Below, in pieces: positions 7,381-14,845 of a stretch of 15,577 nucleotides of DNA (position 1 is the stretch's first letter; each line of letters opens with the position of its first letter). The stretch lies in the NCBI GenBank assembly GCA_032251315.1, contig JAVVEE010000061.1, positions 1 through 15,577 of the forward strand, given 5' to 3'. Source of the DNA: LH-M37 sp032251315 (GTDB taxonomy: Bacteria > Pseudomonadota > Gammaproteobacteria > SZUA-229). The notes beneath the pieces are model-generated. The model was not told the DNA's origin and made no database searches. It worked only from the letters and a program-made list of their open reading frames with translations. The position numbers and the translations under genes are program-made.

Positions 7381-7433
7381 AATACGTTGTTTGTGCTATT
7401 AATAATTAAGGCCACCTGATTAAACTCGAACCC

Positions 7434-8084
7434 ATGCATTTTTTGACTATGATTCTTTTACCGCATCGCTTTTTAAATTTGATTTTTTTAGGCCTGCTGG
7501 CCTTACCGTTCACGGTGCAGGCCGGGGAGGGTGAGCGCCTGCTCGAGCGTTTTCTGAAAGAATCGAAAACCATGTCGGCGGACTTTCAGCAGATTCTGCG
7601 CGCCGACGACAATGAAGTAATGCAGCAATCGAAGGGGCATTTCTATTTGAGCCGCCCGGGTCGGTTTCGCTGGAACTATACCGAGCCTTATGAGCAGGAA
7701 ATCGTCTCTGATGGTGAGCGGGTCTGGATCTATGATGTCGATTTGCGACAGGTCACGGTACAGCCGAAGTCGGCGTCCGCCAATAATACGCCCATGGCGC
7801 TGATGGAAGGTAAGCTGCAACTGGAAGAAGCTTACGAGGTCACTGAGCTGGATCATCGTGACGGCATTTATCGGCTCCGGCTTTCCAGTAAATCAAAGGA
7901 TGTTGATTTTTCCGAGCTGATTGTGGGCGTTGATCAGCGGGGCTTGAAATTCATGCAGCTCAGGGATCAGTTCGAGCAGACTACTGACATTGTATTTGAA
8001 GCGCGGGCGCTGAATAAAGAGCTGCCCAATGAGCTGTTCGAGTTTACGCCACCGGAGGGTGTTGACGTTTACGGCGATCTGTAA
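7434..8084 (+). CDS. lolA: Outer-membrane lipoprotein carrier protein LolA
   Basis: Periplasmic chaperone that takes lipoproteins from the LolCDE complex and delivers them to LolB at the outer membrane. The 216 residues start with a signal peptide: basic/hydrophobic residues 11-27 and a cleavage site after TVQA (residue 30). The mature part begins GEGERLLERFLKESKTMSAD and carries the family pattern FQQ.., GHFYLSRPGRFRWNYTEPYEQEIVSDGERVWIYD (residues about 65-100) typical of LolA. The start is not certain: the ATG at 7434 and the ATG at 7449 (residue 6) both leave a normal signal peptide and neither has a clear ribosome binding site. Its stop overlaps the rarA ATG by one base (TAATG), so the two are co-expressed. 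Confidence 0.93.
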   Translation: MHFLTMILLPHRFLNLIFLGLLALPFTVQAGEGERLLERFLKESKTMSADFQQILRADDNEVMQQSKGHFYLSRPGRFRWNYTEPYEQEIVSDGERVWIYDVDLRQVTVQPKSASANNTPMALMEGKLQLEEAYEVTELDHRDGIYRLRLSSKSKDVDFSELIVGVDQRGLKFMQLRDQFEQTTDIVFEARALNKELPNELFEFTPPEGVDVYGDL

Positions 8085-9415
8085 TGGCTGATCTGCTAAC
8101 AACGGCGATCCATCACAGCCCCTATCGGCCGCTGGCCGATCGCATGCGGCCGGCGAGTCTGGATGACTTTTATGGTCAGCAGCACATGCTGAACGAGAAG
8201 GGTGCATTAAGGCAGGCGCTCGAAGCCGGCAGTCTTCACTCCATGGTGTTCTGGGGGCCGCCCGGCACCGGTAAAACCACGCTGGCGAGAATCATTGCGC
8301 ACTATTCCGATGCCGCCTTTATCAGTCTTTCCGCCGTGCTCTCCGGCGTTAAGGATATTCGCGCGGCCATTGAGCAGGCCAAACAGCACCGTGCTGAAGG
8401 GCGATTGACCATTCTGTTCGTAGACGAGGTGCATCGTTTCAACAAGTCGCAGCAGGATGCTTTTCTACCCTATATTGAAGACGGCACCATCTATTTCATC
8501 GGCGCGACCACGGAAAATCCTTCCTTCGAGCTGAATAACGCGCTGCTGTCGCGGGTTAAGACCTATGTATTGAAAAGCCTGCCGCCCGAGGAGATCAAGC
8601 GCCTGCTGCAACGCGCTTTGCAGCATGAAGCCGGTCTGGCGAACGAGCATATCGGCATTGAAGACAGTGAGCTGGATGCACTGGCGCAGATTGCCGACGG
8701 CGATGCCCGGCGGGCGCTGAATTTTCTTGAGATTGCCGCCGATCTGGCCGAGCCTGCCGATAACGGTCTGCGCCTGATTACGCGCGCCATTGTGCAGGAC
8801 GTCAGTGCACACAGCCTGCGCCGGTTTGACAAGGGCGGTGATGCCTTTTACGAGCAGATTTCAGCCCTGCATAAATCCGTGCGCGGCAGTAATCCCGATG
8901 CCTCCCTGTACTGGTTCGCGCGCATGATCGACGGTGGCTGTGATCCGCTGTATGTGGCGCGGCGGGTGGTCCGCATCGCCTCTGAAGATGTCGGCAATGC
9001 GGATCCACGCGGTTTGCAGCTCGCCCTGGATGCCTGGCAGACCTATGAGCGTCTGGGCAGCCCCGAAGGCGAGCTGGCGATTGCGCAGGCGATTGTTTAT
9101 CTGGCCAGTACCGCCAAAAGCAATGCGGTGTATATGGCCTGGAACGAGGCTCTGGCCGATGCCCGCCAGTCAGGCAGTCTGGAGGTGCCGATGCACATTC
9201 GTAACGCGCCCACCGGCTTGATGAAGGACATGGGCTATGGTGAAAATTACCGCTATGCACACAATGAAACAGACGCTTTTGCCGCGGGGGAGACCTATTT
9301 TCCCGAAACGATGGGAGAGCGGATCTATTATCAGCCGGTGGAGCGGGGGCTGGAGCTTAAAATTAAGGAGAAGCTGGATCGACTCAGGGCAAAAAATAAA
9401 CCGTCCGGAAAATGA
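8084..9415 (+). CDS. rarA: Replication-associated recombination protein A (AAA+ ATPase)
   Basis: RarA (MgsA) is a clamp-loader-like AAA+ ATPase acting at stalled replication forks together with SSB. The 443 residues are of normal length. Walker A GPPGTGKT is at 58-65, Walker B LFVDEVHRFNKSQQD with D114/E115, the sensor-1 region IGATTENPSFELN at 139-151 with LLSR after it, and the C-terminal tetramerisation region contains MIDGGCDPLYVARR and SEDVGNADPRGL, typical of the MgsA family. It begins within the lolA stop codon. The ftsK-lolA-rarA order is characteristic of gammaproteobacteria, where serS normally follows; here it ends at a terminator with the chemosensory cluster beyond. Confidence 0.97.
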   Translation: MADLLTTAIHHSPYRPLADRMRPASLDDFYGQQHMLNEKGALRQALEAGSLHSMVFWGPPGTGKTTLARIIAHYSDAAFISLSAVLSGVKDIRAAIEQAKQHRAEGRLTILFVDEVHRFNKSQQDAFLPYIEDGTIYFIGATTENPSFELNNALLSRVKTYVLKSLPPEEIKRLLQRALQHEAGLANEHIGIEDSELDALAQIADGDARRALNFLEIAADLAEPADNGLRLITRAIVQDVSAHSLRRFDKGGDAFYEQISALHKSVRGSNPDASLYWFARMIDGGCDPLYVARRVVRIASEDVGNADPRGLQLALDAWQTYERLGSPEGELAIAQAIVYLASTAKSNAVYMAWNEALADARQSGSLEVPMHIRNAPTGLMKDMGYGENYRYAHNETDAFAAGETYFPETMGERIYYQPVERGLELKIKEKLDRLRAKNKPSGK

Positions 9416-9436
9416 TCTGATGAATAAAGCTTGTAC

Positions 9437-9472
9437 AAATAAAAACAGAGGCCATGGCCTCTGTTTTTATTT
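9437..9472. terminator. Bidirectional rho-independent terminator (perfect 36-nt palindrome)
   Basis: A fully symmetric palindrome, AAATAAAAACAGAGGC then its exact inverse around a central CATG. The GC core ACAGAGGC/GCCTCTGT is flanked by A-runs on one side and T-runs on the other, so it terminates both rarA from the left and the minus-strand receiver gene from the right. Confidence 0.92.
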
Positions 9473-9498
9473 ACGATGTATATTTATGCAGTTTTCGG

Positions 9499-9870
9499 TT
9501 AAGGGGGCAGTATTTTGTTGACGATATTCAGTACCCGGTTAGGCTGGATGGGTTTGGTGATCCAGGCATCGGTAGAGACAGATTCGCCATCTTCCAGTCT
9601 TTCCTGCTCGTTTTCGGTGGTGAGCATGCAAATGGGCGTGTAAGCATGATCCTCAAGCTTTCTGATTTCCCAGATAAACTCGATGCCGTCCATGTTGGGC
9701 ATATTCAGATCGGTAATAACCAGATCAACCTTTTCACCGCTATTGAGAATGGCCATGCCTTCAACCCCATCGCTGGCAGTCAGAATGTTGTAACCTGCTA
9801 CTTTTAAAACAGTTTTCATGACAGCCAGAATGGACCGGGTGTCATCAACGATTAAAATGGTTTTTGCCAT
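9499..9870 (-). CDS. Stand-alone receiver-domain response regulator (CheY-like)
   Basis: A 123-residue single REC domain without an output domain. Acidic pair D9/D10 (ILIVDD), phospho-acceptor D54 (in VITDLNMPNMDG), switch residue T84/T85 (MLTTE) and K106 (ITKP) are all present, so it should be phosphorylatable. The ATG at 9870 is preferred because AGGGG lies 5-10 nt upstream; a TTG four codons earlier would also keep the frame but overlaps that ribosome binding site. It runs away from the cheY-cheA operon and ends at the shared palindromic terminator. Its central block resembles that of the neighbouring CheY (NMPNMDGI, LTTE), pointing to paralogy; it might act as a second output or a phosphate sink for CheA. 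Which kinase serves it is an inference. Confidence 0.9.
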   Translation of the reverse strand: MAKTILIVDDTRSILAVMKTVLKVAGYNILTASDGVEGMAILNSGEKVDLVITDLNMPNMDGIEFIWEIRKLEDHAYTPICMLTTENEQERLEDGESVSTDAWITKPIQPNRVLNIVNKILPP

Positions 9871-10237
9871 GTAACCCCTCAAATAAAATATGTTTACGTA
9901 TATTATGGTTATTCTATATCACTGCTTGTACCCTGACCAGTGCAGATTCTAGTTTGAACTTCGATGTATATCCAGCAGGATTAGTCATATATAATCAGGT
10001 GAAATTTAAGTCAGGCAGTGATTTGTGGCAGATAAGTGGAGTATAAGTCCCCGGTGTATTTCAGAGTATTGAGTTTTCTCGATAGTGTTCTCAAGAGTGC
10101 TTTATTCGCAAATTCAACAATAAATCATAAAAATAAAACTATCTTGTGTGAGGAATTTCATGCGAAATTACCGTATCTGACTATAATAAAAATTCACAGA
10201 ATCACATTCATAAAAAACGACGAGGCAGAATAATATT
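9871..10237. other. AT-rich divergent intergenic region
   Basis: A 367-nt gap between the two divergently oriented receiver genes. It is rich in A and T. I see no convincing gene: the open stretches lack ribosome binding sites and family sequence. It presumably holds the promoters of both transcription units; TATAAT occurs at 9990-9995 and 10182-10187 on the plus strand, neither with a good -35. Confidence 0.5.
10182..10187 (+). promoter_or_regulatory. Candidate -10 box for the cheY-cheA operon
   Basis: TATAAT 50 nt upstream of the cheY ATG, preceded by TGAC. The upstream -35 region (around TTCATG, 10157-10162, 19-nt spacing) is poor. The distance suits a short leader. It is supported only by the perfect hexamer in an AT-rich region, where such matches also arise by chance. 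Confidence 0.3.
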
Positions 10238-10597
10238 ATGGCAAGCATATTGTTAGTGGACGATTCAGCGTCCATGCGTGAAATGGTTTCCTTTACCCTG
10301 AAAGGGGCGGGTCATAATGTCAGTGAAGCCGAGGACGGCGTTGAGGCCCTTGAATTTGCTAGAAAAACTGCCGTCGATCTGGTGGTGACTGACGTCAATA
10401 TGCCCAATATGGACGGCATTACGTTAACGGCAGAGCTACGTAAGCTGGATAGCTACAAATTTAATCCGATATTGATTCTGACCACTGAAACAGGTTCAGT
10501 GAGAAAAGAGCAGGGTAAGGTTGCCGGGGCTACTGGCTGGATAGAGAAGCCTTTCGACCCTGATCACCTGCTCGGCACCATTAACAGGGTGCTGTAA
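10238..10597 (+). CDS. cheY: Chemotaxis response regulator CheY
   Basis: A 119-residue receiver domain that would take phosphate from CheA and carry the output of the pathway. Acidic residues D8/D9 (LLVDDSASMR), phospho-acceptor D52 (in VVTDVNMPNMDG), T82/T83 (ILTTE) and K104 (in ATGWIEKPF) are in place. The C-terminal GATGWIEKPFDPDHLL is typical of chemotaxis CheY proteins of gammaproteobacterial F7-like systems. It stands 72 nt before cheA on the same strand. The ATG at 10238 has GAGG about 13 nt upstream, slightly far. Whether its target is the flagellar motor or something else cannot be read from the sequence. Confidence 0.93.
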   Translation: MASILLVDDSASMREMVSFTLKGAGHNVSEAEDGVEALEFARKTAVDLVVTDVNMPNMDGITLTAELRKLDSYKFNPILILTTETGSVRKEQGKVAGATGWIEKPFDPDHLLGTINRVL

Positions 10598-10669
10598 AAA
10601 ATGTCGATATAAGGCGCCGATGTCTTATTGTTATGTGATTAATTTTATCTGATATAAAGAAGCCGCCCG

Positions 10670-12676
10670 ATGGATTCAGAAATAAACATAGATTTATCCC
10701 AGTTTCATGATGTTTTCTTTGAGGAATGCTCAGAGGGAATGGAGATTATGGAGTCCGGGTTACTTAACCTGAAAGAAGATTCAGGTGCGGAGGTTATCAA
10801 TACCATATTCCGTGCTGCTCACTCTATTAAAGGCGGTGGCGGTACCTTCGGGTTTTCCGAAATATCAGATTTTACGCATGGTATGGAAACCATATTGGAT
10901 GAAATGCGTAATGCGAAGTTGAGTGTGACCCCTGAAGTTGTAGAGCTGCTGCTGGCAGCGCTCGATTGTTTACGGGATATGGTTCAATGCAGCAAAGATA
11001 AGCAGCCCATTGATAAGGAGTCGGTCACTGAGTTACATCAAAGGCTGGAAGATTTTATTAACAACAGTGCTGCACCCGCCGCACCCGCTGTTGCTGAAAA
11101 AAGTTCACCCGTGAGTGAAGTGGATGAGCTGGATGCAGTAGCAATCTGGAATATTTCCTTTTATCCGAATGAAAATATGTTCTATACGGGGAACGATCCA
11201 TTTCGTTTGATCCGTGAATTGCAGGGTTTAGGTGATCTGAAAGTCACTGTTAACCACGAACGTTTACCGACGTTTTCTAACATGGATGCACAAAGCTGTT
11301 ATCTGGGCTGGGATATGGTGCTCAGGGGAAATGTTTCAAGGGATCAGATTACCGAAATTTTCGAATGGGTGGAAGATGACTGTGAGCTGGAAATTACCCA
11401 GCACGAAGAAGTCATTGAGGCCGCGATTGAAAGCAGAGAAACACGAGCCATTGATGAGCTAAAAGTCGGTCGTCGTCGTACGGATAAAATAGCGACTTCC
11501 GGTCAGGAGTCAGCCTCAATTCGTGTCGGCATTAACAAGGTCGATGGTCTGGTTAATCTGGTCGGCGAACTGGTTATTACGCAGTCTATTTTGAGCCGGT
11601 TATGCAATGATCTCGGCATGGATAAAAATGAGAAGCTGAGCGAATGCCTGGATCAGCTGGAACGTAATACCCGTGATCTACAGGAGCAAACCATGGGCAT
11701 ACGGATGCTGCCTATTGATTTTGCCTTCCAGCGTCTACCACGTATTGTTCATGATTTAAGTCTGTCTTTGGGTAAAAAAGTCGAGCTTAGATTTTCCGGT
11801 GAAACCACCGAGCTCGATAAGACCGTGCTGGAAAAAATCGGGGATCCATTGATGCATCTGGTACGTAATGCGCTGGATCATGGTATTGAGGCACCTGATG
11901 TGCGTGTGGCTGCGGGAAAAAACGAGAAAGGCCTGATCAGTATTAATGCCTATCATCAGGGCGGTAATATTATTATTGAAATTTCTGATGATGGTGCCGG
12001 ACTGAATTTAGAGAAAATTTTGAATAAAGCCCGTGAAAAAAGCCTGATTGATAAAAATGAAGAATTGAGCGAAGCGCAGATTTCGAATTTAATTTTCAGC
12101 CCCGGGTTCTCAACGGCTGTGGTCGTTAGTGATGTTTCCGGGCGCGGCGTGGGTATGGATGTGGTACGGCGCAATATGACCGATCTGGGCGGTACTGTTG
12201 AAGTGGTATCTAAGCCGGGCAAAGGCAGCCTCTTCACCATAAGACTACCGCTGACGGTAGCCATTCTCGAAGGGCAGATGATCAGTGTCGGTGATCAGGT
12301 GTTTATTATACCGCTGTTATCCATCGTTGAATCGCTACAGATCAATGCTAATCAGATTAAAGCTGTTGCTAATGAGTCGGAGCTTTATCCCTATCGCGAT
12401 GAATACATTTCGGTGATTCGTTTGCGTGAATTATTTAATATTTCGGCAGATAAAAAAGATGAAAGCAGTCCCGGCCTGCTGGTAGTAATCGATATCGGCG
12501 GACGGCGAATTGGTCTGTACGTTGATGATGTGATAGGCCAGCAGCAAGTGGTTATTAAGAGCCTGGAGCAGAATTATCAACAGGTAGCCGGCATCGCAGG
12601 AGCAACTGTATTGGGAGATGGCGCCGTTGCGCTGATTCTGGATGTTCTGGGTTTGGCTCAATACTCTCGATTATAA
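10670..12676 (+). CDS. cheA: Chemotaxis histidine kinase CheA
   Basis: Kinase core of a chemosensory array; phosphorylates CheY and CheB. The 668 residues show an Hpt (P1) domain with H51 in FRAAHSIKGGGGTFGF; a segment at about 155-245 (beginning AIWNISFYPNENMFYTGND) in the place of the P2 response-regulator-docking domain; dimerisation helices (about 285-350, NLVGELVITQS); the ATPase domain with N box LVRNALDHGIE (398-407, N400), G1 DDGAGL (440-445), F box FSPGF (476-480) and G2 GRGVGMD (491-497); and a C-terminal CheW-like (P5) domain from about 527 to the end. All catalytic motifs are intact. The linker 132-150 is Ala/Pro-rich. No GGAG-type ribosome binding site is seen, only AAAGAAG about 10 nt before the ATG. 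Confidence 0.97.
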   Translation: MDSEINIDLSQFHDVFFEECSEGMEIMESGLLNLKEDSGAEVINTIFRAAHSIKGGGGTFGFSEISDFTHGMETILDEMRNAKLSVTPEVVELLLAALDCLRDMVQCSKDKQPIDKESVTELHQRLEDFINNSAAPAAPAVAEKSSPVSEVDELDAVAIWNISFYPNENMFYTGNDPFRLIRELQGLGDLKVTVNHERLPTFSNMDAQSCYLGWDMVLRGNVSRDQITEIFEWVEDDCELEITQHEEVIEAAIESRETRAIDELKVGRRRTDKIATSGQESASIRVGINKVDGLVNLVGELVITQSILSRLCNDLGMDKNEKLSECLDQLERNTRDLQEQTMGIRMLPIDFAFQRLPRIVHDLSLSLGKKVELRFSGETTELDKTVLEKIGDPLMHLVRNALDHGIEAPDVRVAAGKNEKGLISINAYHQGGNIIIEISDDGAGLNLEKILNKAREKSLIDKNEELSEAQISNLIFSPGFSTAVVVSDVSGRGVGMDVVRRNMTDLGGTVEVVSKPGKGSLFTIRLPLTVAILEGQMISVGDQVFIIPLLSIVESLQINANQIKAVANESELYPYRDEYISVIRLRELFNISADKKDESSPGLLVVIDIGGRRIGLYVDDVIGQQQVVIKSLEQNYQQVAGIAGATVLGDGAVALILDVLGLAQYSRL

Positions 12677-12745
12677 GAAAGGCTGATCTACCGCGAAGAT
12701 CAACATCCGGGCTGATTCAGGTTTTAAAGCAGAAGAAGGTAGGCA

Positions 12746-13513
12746 ATGCGAATCATAGCGGTCATTAATCAGAAAGGTGGTGTCGGTAAAACGACGACTA
12801 CCGCCAATCTCGCCCATGCTTTTGCGATAAAGGGCTATGCCGTTACCGGAATTGATATGGATCCTCAGGGGCATCTGGCGGCACACTGGGGCTGTTATCG
12901 CCGGGATGACAATGGTGTGGATAAGATACTGTTGGGCGAGAAAACGATACCTCAGGTAGCCGTTTCTGCGCGCGATAGATTGCATCTGGTGCCTGCGGGC
13001 AAAGGTCTTAAAGATATCGAGCGTGGCGCGGGAGATGGTCTCTTAGGTAGCCGCTTAAAAGAAGCCCTGGCATTGGTGGCGGCTACGCAGGATTTTACTT
13101 TTATCGATTGTCCGCCCGCTTCAGGATTGTTGATTGATTATGTCCTGTCAGTAGCGGATGAGGTGATCATACCGGTGGCGGCTGACTATCTGGCATTGCG
13201 TGGATTGTCTGATATGGTTGAGACGCTCAGCGACTTTGAGCAGAAATATGAAAAGACATTTAATCGCTGGGTTGTGGTCACACGCTTTCATTCCAGGCGT
13301 AAATTGTCCTGGGAAGTAAGAGATAAATTACTGGAATATTTTCCAGATAATATGCTGGCAACCAGTATCCGTGAAGTCTCAGTGCTGGCAGAGTGTCCCA
13401 GTTTTGGTAAAACGGCTTTTGAATACAAGAGTGCAAATCATGGTGCGTTTGATTATGCATCATTGGCTAGAGATCTATTAAACGGAGAATGTTATCGTGG
13501 GCAAGAGAGATAA
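12746..13513 (+). CDS. ParA/MinD-family ATPase of a chemosensory operon
   Basis: A 255-residue ATPase of the ParA/Soj type. The deviant Walker A KGGVGKTT with signature lysine K10 and K15, the switch region IDMDPQGHL (36-44, D37/D39), and Walker B FIDCPP (D121) are present; there is no N-terminal DNA-binding extension as in plasmid ParA of type Ia. AGAAGGTAGGC just upstream is a good ribosome binding site for the ATG at 12746. Its position between cheA and cheR in a chemosensory operon suggests a role like ParC (Vibrio) or PpfA (Rhodobacter), which place and partition chemoreceptor arrays; it is not next to parB or an origin. The role is inferred from context. It overlaps the next gene by 17 nt, implying coupled translation. 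Confidence 0.9.
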   Translation: MRIIAVINQKGGVGKTTTTANLAHAFAIKGYAVTGIDMDPQGHLAAHWGCYRRDDNGVDKILLGEKTIPQVAVSARDRLHLVPAGKGLKDIERGAGDGLLGSRLKEALALVAATQDFTFIDCPPASGLLIDYVLSVADEVIIPVAADYLALRGLSDMVETLSDFEQKYEKTFNRWVVVTRFHSRRKLSWEVRDKLLEYFPDNMLATSIREVSVLAECPSFGKTAFEYKSANHGAFDYASLARDLLNGECYRGQER

Positions 13514-13955
13514 TAAACATCGGGCATTGGGCGATGATCCTCTGGCGTGGTTGAGCGCGGGAACAAATGCAGCTAAAAAGCCGGGAAAAAAGAAAGCAAG
13601 TTCAAAAAAGAAACCGGAAAAAAGATCTGCGCCTGAAAAATCGGGCGATAAAGAGTCGCTTGTGTCTGCTGAAGTGAAAATCGAAGCATCAAAACGGCTC
13701 GTCCTTGAATCATCGCTGGTAATTAATAATGCCAATGGGTTCTATGAGTCTCTCAAAGAGCTTGCTGCCGGTGAACAGACAATTGAAATTGATGCTTCTA
13801 AAGTAGAAATTATCGATAGTGCGATACTGCAACTATTGGTTGCTTTTGTACTTGATCTCAGTGAAAAAGATATACCATTGTCATGGCATCAACCATCAGA
13901 AAATCTGCTAAATAAAGCTTCGATACTGGGCTTAACTGAAAAGCTCGGGTTGTAG
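13497..13955 (+). CDS. STAS-domain protein with lysine-rich N-terminal tail
   Basis: A 152-residue protein. Residues 1-60 look disordered and strongly basic: a short motif GDDPLAWLS (12-20), then KKPGKKKASSKKKPEKRSAP (27-46). Residues about 66-152 form a STAS domain (the fold of anti-anti-sigma factors), with EIIDSAILQLL (104-114) holding D107-S108, the serine that is phosphorylated in SpoIIAA-type proteins. The start is GTG at 13497, inside the end of the ParA gene, with GGAG 9 nt upstream, so translation is coupled to ParA. The STAS domain itself is well supported; the partner is unknown. Possible roles are an adaptor for ParA or a phospho-switch in the array. No cognate anti-sigma kinase is in the window. 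Confidence 0.85.
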   Translation: MGKRDNKHRALGDDPLAWLSAGTNAAKKPGKKKASSKKKPEKRSAPEKSGDKESLVSAEVKIEASKRLVLESSLVINNANGFYESLKELAAGEQTIEIDASKVEIIDSAILQLLVAFVLDLSEKDIPLSWHQPSENLLNKASILGLTEKLGL

Positions 13956-13966
13956 AGCATAAAGCA

Positions 13967-14845
13967 ATGGCTGAAGCAGCAGATGATAAAAAAAACTATA
14001 CAAAAGAATTTTTATTTACCGATAAGGATTTCTCCTATCTGAGTAAATTGGCCGGTGAGCTAGCCGGTATCAGTTTGTCTTCAGGTAAGCGTGAGCTGAT
14101 TTACGGGCGTTTGGTGAAACGATTGCGAGCTCTTGGCTTCAGTGATTTCAAGCAATACTGTACTTTGCTTAAAGATGGTGATGAAAATAAAGCTCGAGAA
14201 GAGCGCACTCATTTCATTAACGCAATTACGACTAATGTCACCTCTTTTTTTCGTGAAAATCATCATTTTGAATTTATGGCAGAAACCCTTCTGCCCGAAT
14301 TGATTGCGCAAAAAAAAGCTGCATCCAGACCAAGCCTGAGAATCTGGTCGGCAGGCTGCTCATCAGGTAAAGAGCCTTATTCTATAGCGATGGTGCTTAA
14401 AGAATGTATTCCTGATATCGAACGCTGGGATATAAAAATACTGGCAACCGATCTGGATTCCAATATTCTTGAAGTCGCTAGAGCAGGAATTTATCCCAAA
14501 GAACATATAAAAGAGATTCCATTAGAACGACGCAAGCGCTGGTTCCGGGCAGGACTGGGCATGAATGAAAATGTCATTAAGGTGACAGACGAAATTAAAA
14601 ACATGGTTGCCTATCGCCAGTTAAATCTGACACAGGACTGGCCGATGAAAGGTATTTTCGACATTATATTCTGTCGTAATGTTACGATTTATTTTGGTCG
14701 CGATACCCGCATAGATTTACTTGATCGGTTTGCTGAGCATCTGGATAAAGGCGGTTGTTTGTTTGTTGGGCATTCTGAGAGCCTGTTTGGTTTGACGCAA
14801 AGGTTCAGTACGGTAGGGCGAACCATTCACAGGAAAATAGGATGA
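13967..14845 (+). CDS. cheR: Chemotaxis protein methyltransferase CheR
   Basis: S-adenosylmethionine-dependent methylation of glutamates on chemoreceptors, opposing CheB. The 292 residues show an N-terminal helical CheR domain (to about 75), NVTSFFR (90-96), SAM-binding WSAGCSSGKEPYS (127-139), ILATDLD (158-164) with the SAM-binding aspartates, FCRNVTIYF (235-243) and the closing GHSESLFGL (268-276). The first acidic position of the usual GEEPYS is Lys here, a position that also varies in other CheR proteins. The start ATG lies 11 nt after the STAS stop, without a clear ribosome binding site, so coupling is likely. No pentapeptide-binding or TPR extension is present. Confidence 0.96.
   Translation: MAEAADDKKNYTKEFLFTDKDFSYLSKLAGELAGISLSSGKRELIYGRLVKRLRALGFSDFKQYCTLLKDGDENKAREERTHFINAITTNVTSFFRENHHFEFMAETLLPELIAQKKAASRPSLRIWSAGCSSGKEPYSIAMVLKECIPDIERWDIKILATDLDSNILEVARAGIYPKEHIKEIPLERRKRWFRAGLGMNENVIKVTDEIKNMVAYRQLNLTQDWPMKGIFDIIFCRNVTIYFGRDTRIDLLDRFAEHLDKGGCLFVGHSESLFGLTQRFSTVGRTIHRKIG

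Noticed and set aside
7136..7433. CRISPR-like array among the repeats after ftsK
   Set aside because: Repeats are inverted pairs, not regularly spaced direct repeats with spacers, and no cas gene is near.
10036..10233. A 65-codon open stretch (GTG start) just before cheY
   Set aside because: No ribosome binding site, low-complexity AT-driven composition, no family resemblance, and it lies in the presumed promoter region.
10595..10623. FliA (sigma-28)-like site upstream of cheA: TAAA at 10595 and GCCGATGT at 10616
   Set aside because: Spacer is about two bases longer than the usual arrangement and the last bases of the -10 differ from GCCGATAA, so it is probably a chance match.
12677..12745. 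GATCT/AGATC hairpin in the cheA-parA gap
   Set aside because: A 5-bp stem without a T-run; too weak to be called a terminator or regulatory structure.
14366..14376. Lys in place of the first Glu of the CheR GEEPYS motif
   Set aside because: This position varies (Q, K and others) in known CheR proteins, while the second Glu and the PYS are kept, so it is not evidence of an inactive enzyme.
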